From Deltaproteobacteria bacterium (GTDB taxonomy: Bacteria > Desulfobacterota > Anaeroferrophillalia > Anaeroferrophillales > Tharpellaceae): DNA of 9,186 nt. This document shows positions 6,678 through 9,186 of the stretch, piece after piece. Where the stretch lies: assembly GCA_030595135.1 (NCBI GenBank), contig JAUVDU010000043.1, forward strand, positions 1 through 9,186, given 5' to 3'. Position 1 is the stretch's first letter. The number at the start of each line of letters is the position of its first letter. The notes below the pieces were generated by a model. That model had not been told where the DNA came from. It saw nothing but the letters and a program-made list of their open reading frames with translations, and searched no databases. Position numbers and translations under genes: made by a program.

Positions 6678-7631
6678 ATGGCCAAAATACGATCACTTTT
6701 TCTTCAAAACCTGACCCTTAAAATTCTGTCAATTATCTTGGCGGCATTTCTCTGGTTTTTTGTTTCCGGTAAGAGCAAAACTGAACTGGCCTTAAGAGTC
6801 CCGGTTGAATATACCTCGATTCCGACCGACAAGAATATCATCACCAAGGTACCTACCAGTATTCACATCAGGGTCAAGGGCACCAAAACCCTGCTCCGCC
6901 CTCTGACCGTCAAACCGCCGTCATTAAGCATTAATCTGGCTAAAGCCGTGAGCGGTAAGAATGTAATCCGACTGGCGCAAGAGACCTTTAACGATCTTCC
7001 TTTAGGAGTTGACGTCGTCAACCTTGATCCCGACACCCTGATTATTTACCTTGATAGATTCGTCAAAACCACGCTGCCGATTGAGATAAAAACTATCGGT
7101 ACCCCCCCAAGAGGGTTTCAAATCAGAGAGATAAAAACAACCCCGACGACAGCCGCATTCAGAGCATCTGAAGAGTATCTCAAGGAACATAATATTGTCT
7201 TCTCTGAACCAATAGATGTCAGTCAACTGCGACAAAACACAAAAGTTTCACTCAGCTTGATGCTTCCGCCTAATGAGCTTAAAGCACTTGACCCTAAACT
7301 CAAAATTTCAGCCACCATCGAAATCGGAGAGACTCAGGCCCAAAGAGTCATTAAAGGGATCAGGGTAGACTTTCAAAACCGCAACAAAGAGATCGGCCGC
7401 ATCGGCATCAGCAACTACTTTGTCGATCTTGTGGTTGAATGTCCGCTTCTAATGCAAGTCGATGATATCCGTAAACAGGCCCGGATCAGCGTTGATCTGG
7501 CCCCCTTGCTGAAAAAAAAGGGAGATGGTTATTACACTTTCCCCATTCAGGTTAACCTGCCGGAAAAAGTGAAGCTCTTGACCATTGATCCGACTGAAGT
7601 CGAGATCGTCTTCAAGAAGACCGACCCCTGA
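6678..7631 (+). CDS. cdaR: YbbR-domain protein, CdaR-type regulator of diadenylate cyclase
   Basis: CdaR is a membrane-anchored extracytoplasmic protein that binds CdaA and modulates c-di-AMP synthesis in Firmicutes; here that role is inferred. The 317-residue product starts with a short cytoplasmic stretch and one transmembrane helix (about 13-30, [16 protein letters not shown]). The rest is predicted periplasmic and consists of about three YbbR repeats (about 36-128, 130-218 and 222-313). Each repeat is a beta-rich block ending in a pattern such as [11 protein letters not shown] (116-126) or [10 protein letters not shown] (303-312). Firmicute CdaR proteins often have three or four such repeats. 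It starts 12 bases after cdaA with no visible Shine-Dalgarno, which suggests translational coupling. glmM follows after 28 bases. Confidence 0.92.
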   Translation: MAKIRSLFLQNLTLKILSIILAAFLWFFVSGKSKTELALRVPVEYTSIPTDKNIITKVPTSIHIRVKGTKTLLRPLTVKPPSLSINLAKAVSGKNVIRLAQETFNDLPLGVDVVNLDPDTLIIYLDRFVKTTLPIEIKTIGTPPRGFQIREIKTTPTTAAFRASEEYLKEHNIVFSEPIDVSQLRQNTKVSLSLMLPPNELKALDPKLKISATIEIGETQAQRVIKGIRVDFQNRNKEIGRIGISNYFVDLVVECPLLMQVDDIRKQARISVDLAPLLKKKGDGYYTFPIQVNLPEKVKLLTIDPTEVEIVFKKTDP

Positions 7632-7644
7632 ACCCAATTTCAAA

Positions 7645-7650
7645 AAGGAA
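7645..7650 (+). promoter_or_regulatory. Ribosome binding site deciding the glmM start
   Basis: AAGGAA lies nine bases upstream of the ATG at 7660. It is the clearest Shine-Dalgarno in the plus-strand cluster. It settles the start at 7660, because the reading frame stays open back to 7585 inside cdaR and could otherwise be called 25 residues too long. Confidence 0.75.
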
Positions 7651-7659
7651 AAAATTACT

Positions 7660-9009
7660 ATGCAGAAACTCTTTGGTACCGATGGCGTTCGGGGAACGGC
7701 AAACATCGACCCGATAACCGCTGAAATCGCCCTCCAGATCGGCCGAGCCACGGCTTATATCTGCAAAAATAAAGAACACCGACACAAGATAGTCATTGGC
7801 AAAGACACCAGAATCTCCGGCTACATGCTGGAGAGTGCGTTAGTTTCCGGGATCTGTTCAATGGGGGTAGATGTTCTCCTTATCGGGCCGATGCCGACCC
7901 CGGGCATCGCCTTTATTACCCGCAGCATGCGAGCCGATGCCGGAATGGTTATCTCCGCCTCACACAATCCTTTTCAAGATAACGGCATCAAGATCTTCTC
8001 CCGCGATGGTTTTAAACTTCCTGACAGTGAAGAGTCCCGGATTGAAGATTTAATTTTCAATCAAACAATTGACCAATTACGCCCAACTGCGGATGACATC
8101 GGCAAAGCTTTCAGGATTGATGATGCCAACGGTCGTTATATTGTTTTCCTCAAAAACACCTTCCCTGACCATCTCACTCTGGAAGGCATGAAACTGGTTA
8201 TCGATTGCGGTAACGGGGCCGCCTATAAAATCGCTCCAGCGGTTTTTAACGAACTTGGTGCCGAAGTCATTACGATCGGTATCGATCCGGACGGCAAAAA
8301 CATCAATTTAGGCTGCGGCTCTCTCTACCCTGAAAAACTGCAGCAAAAGGTCATTGAGGAACAGGCCCATATTGGCATCGCTTTTGATGGGGATGCCGAC
8401 CGGGTCATCTTCGTCGATGCCAACGGCAAGGTGATCGACGGCGATCAGGTCATGGCGATCTGCGCCCTCCATATGCAACGCCAAAAAATACTTAAAAAAA
8501 GTACCGTCGTTGCTACGGTGATGAGTAATATGGGACTGGAAAAAGTATTGAAGGAGGCTGATATCAACCTAATTCGTACCCAGGTTGGTGATCGCTATGT
8601 GGTTGAGGAGATGCGGGAGAAAGGCTATAACTTCGGCGGTGAGCAATCAGGTCATTTGATCTTTATGGATCACAACACCACCGGTGACGGCATTCTTTCG
8701 GCCTTACAAGTCCTGTCCGTCATCGTTGAAGAGAAGAAATCTCTAGCCGATCTCGCTTCGGTCATGGAGATTTTCCCACAGATCCTGATCAACGTCCCGG
8801 TCAGAAAGAAAACTTTAGTCACCGAGATTCCAGCCTTAAGCCGCCAAATTGCCGAAGTCGAGAGAAAGCTACAAGGTCGAGGACGCCTGCTGATCCGTTA
8901 TTCGGGCACGGAGAACAAACTTCGCATAATGCTCGAAGGAGAGAATTACGACGAAATCAAAAACTATGCTGAAGAGTTAGCCGACTTAGTCCGAAAGCTA
9001 CTGGGATAA
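7660..9009 (+). CDS. glmM: Phosphoglucosamine mutase GlmM
   Basis: GlmM converts glucosamine-6-phosphate to glucosamine-1-phosphate in the cytoplasm, on the route to UDP-GlcNAc for peptidoglycan and LPS. The 449-residue product has the standard four-domain alpha-D-phosphohexomutase layout. It begins [10 protein letters not shown] (3-12). The phosphoserine loop ISASHNP (98-104) has catalytic Ser101, and the magnesium loop FDGDADR (242-248) has Asp243, Asp245 and Asp247. The sugar-recognition motif GGEQSGH is at 326-332 and the phosphate-binding loop [10 protein letters not shown] at 413-422. Length equals the E. coli enzyme to within a few residues. The start follows a good AAGGAA and gives the canonical N-terminus. 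In Firmicutes GlmM binds CdaA and represses it, and c-di-AMP control of cell-wall precursors is the usual reading of this gene order. A CoA-transferase gene begins 12 bases downstream. Confidence 0.98.
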   Translation: MQKLFGTDGVRGTANIDPITAEIALQIGRATAYICKNKEHRHKIVIGKDTRISGYMLESALVSGICSMGVDVLLIGPMPTPGIAFITRSMRADAGMVISASHNPFQDNGIKIFSRDGFKLPDSEESRIEDLIFNQTIDQLRPTADDIGKAFRIDDANGRYIVFLKNTFPDHLTLEGMKLVIDCGNGAAYKIAPAVFNELGAEVITIGIDPDGKNINLGCGSLYPEKLQQKVIEEQAHIGIAFDGDADRVIFVDANGKVIDGDQVMAICALHMQRQKILKKSTVVATVMSNMGLEKVLKEADINLIRTQVGDRYVVEEMREKGYNFGGEQSGHLIFMDHNTTGDGILSALQVLSVIVEEKKSLADLASVMEIFPQILINVPVRKKTLVTEIPALSRQIAEVERKLQGRGRLLIRYSGTENKLRIMLEGENYDEIKNYAEELADLVRKLLG

Positions 9010-9021
9010 ATAGAAGTGGGC

Positions 9022-9186
9022 ATGAAATCATCGCAAAACAAAGTCACGACCTTAGCTGCCGCTATCGCTTTACTGGTAAAAGATAATTGTCATTTAAGTA
9101 TCGGCGGTTTTACGATTAATCGTAACCCGATGGCGGCCGTCTATGAAATTATCCGGCAAAAAAAGAGAGGTCTGCATCTTTATGCG
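9022..9186 (+). CDS. CoA-transferase subunit A (glutaconate CoA-transferase type), 3' part cut off by the window edge
   Basis: Only the first 55 residues are present. They match the N-terminus of family I CoA-transferase A subunits: a leading helix (TLAAAIALLVKDNCHLSIGG), then GGFTINRNPMAAVYEIIRQ (about 28-46), the GGFxxxRxPxA pattern typical of glutaconate CoA-transferase subunit A. These enzymes move CoA between a carboxylic acid and an acyl-CoA, with the catalytic glutamate on the other subunit, so a B subunit would be expected next. The substrate cannot be told from this fragment. An in-frame GTG at 9016 would add two residues, and there is no clear Shine-Dalgarno. It follows glmM by 12 bases with no terminator, so it may be co-transcribed although its metabolism looks unrelated. 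Confidence 0.8.
   Translation, partial: MKSSQNKVTTLAAAIALLVKDNCHLSIGGFTINRNPMAAVYEIIRQKKRGLHLYA

Noticed and set aside
7585..7659. Upstream extension of the glmM reading frame into cdaR
   Set aside because: The added 25 residues are low-complexity and overlap cdaR. The AAGGAA and the canonical GlmM N-terminus both point to 7660.

Overview
The window is a dense chromosomal housekeeping region from a Gram-negative bacterium. It most resembles a deltaproteobacterium (Desulfobacterota/Desulfuromonadota type). The evidence is the gene order ftsH - folP - cdaA - cdaR(YbbR) - glmM, a dihydropteroate synthase with an extra N-terminal domain, an IHF-beta-like protein and a glutaconate-type CoA-transferase. 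The lineage is inferred from memory of family and context, not from a search. Base composition and codon use look even throughout. I see no mobile element, CRISPR array, tRNA or rRNA.

Layout. On the minus strand, der (EngA GTPase, 367-1713) is followed downstream by a truncated ihfB-like gene (186 to beyond base 1) that has its own promoter candidate in the 180-base gap. A 256-base divergent intergenic region (1714-1969) separates der from the plus-strand cluster. It holds promoter candidates in both directions and a terminator-like hairpin in the ftsH leader. The plus strand then carries ftsH, a small uncharacterised protein-kinase-fold gene, folP, cdaA, cdaR, glmM and the start of a CoA-transferase subunit A gene. 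The gaps between these genes are 23, 51, 23, 12, 28 and 12 bases, consistent with one transcript, perhaps with internal starts ahead of folP and cdaA.

How the genes fit together. CdaA makes the second messenger c-di-AMP. CdaR is its membrane-anchored YbbR-domain regulator. GlmM makes glucosamine-1-phosphate for UDP-GlcNAc, and so feeds peptidoglycan and LPS synthesis. In Firmicutes these three proteins form a regulatory complex, and the same gene trio is intact here with its key motifs. FtsH does membrane-protein quality control and FolP makes the folate precursor. The least explained item is the kinase-like gene between ftsH and folP. Everything else is recognisable, so I did not find a clearly new multi-gene system. 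The kinase, the FolP N-terminal domain and the ftsH leader hairpin are the points worth a second look.
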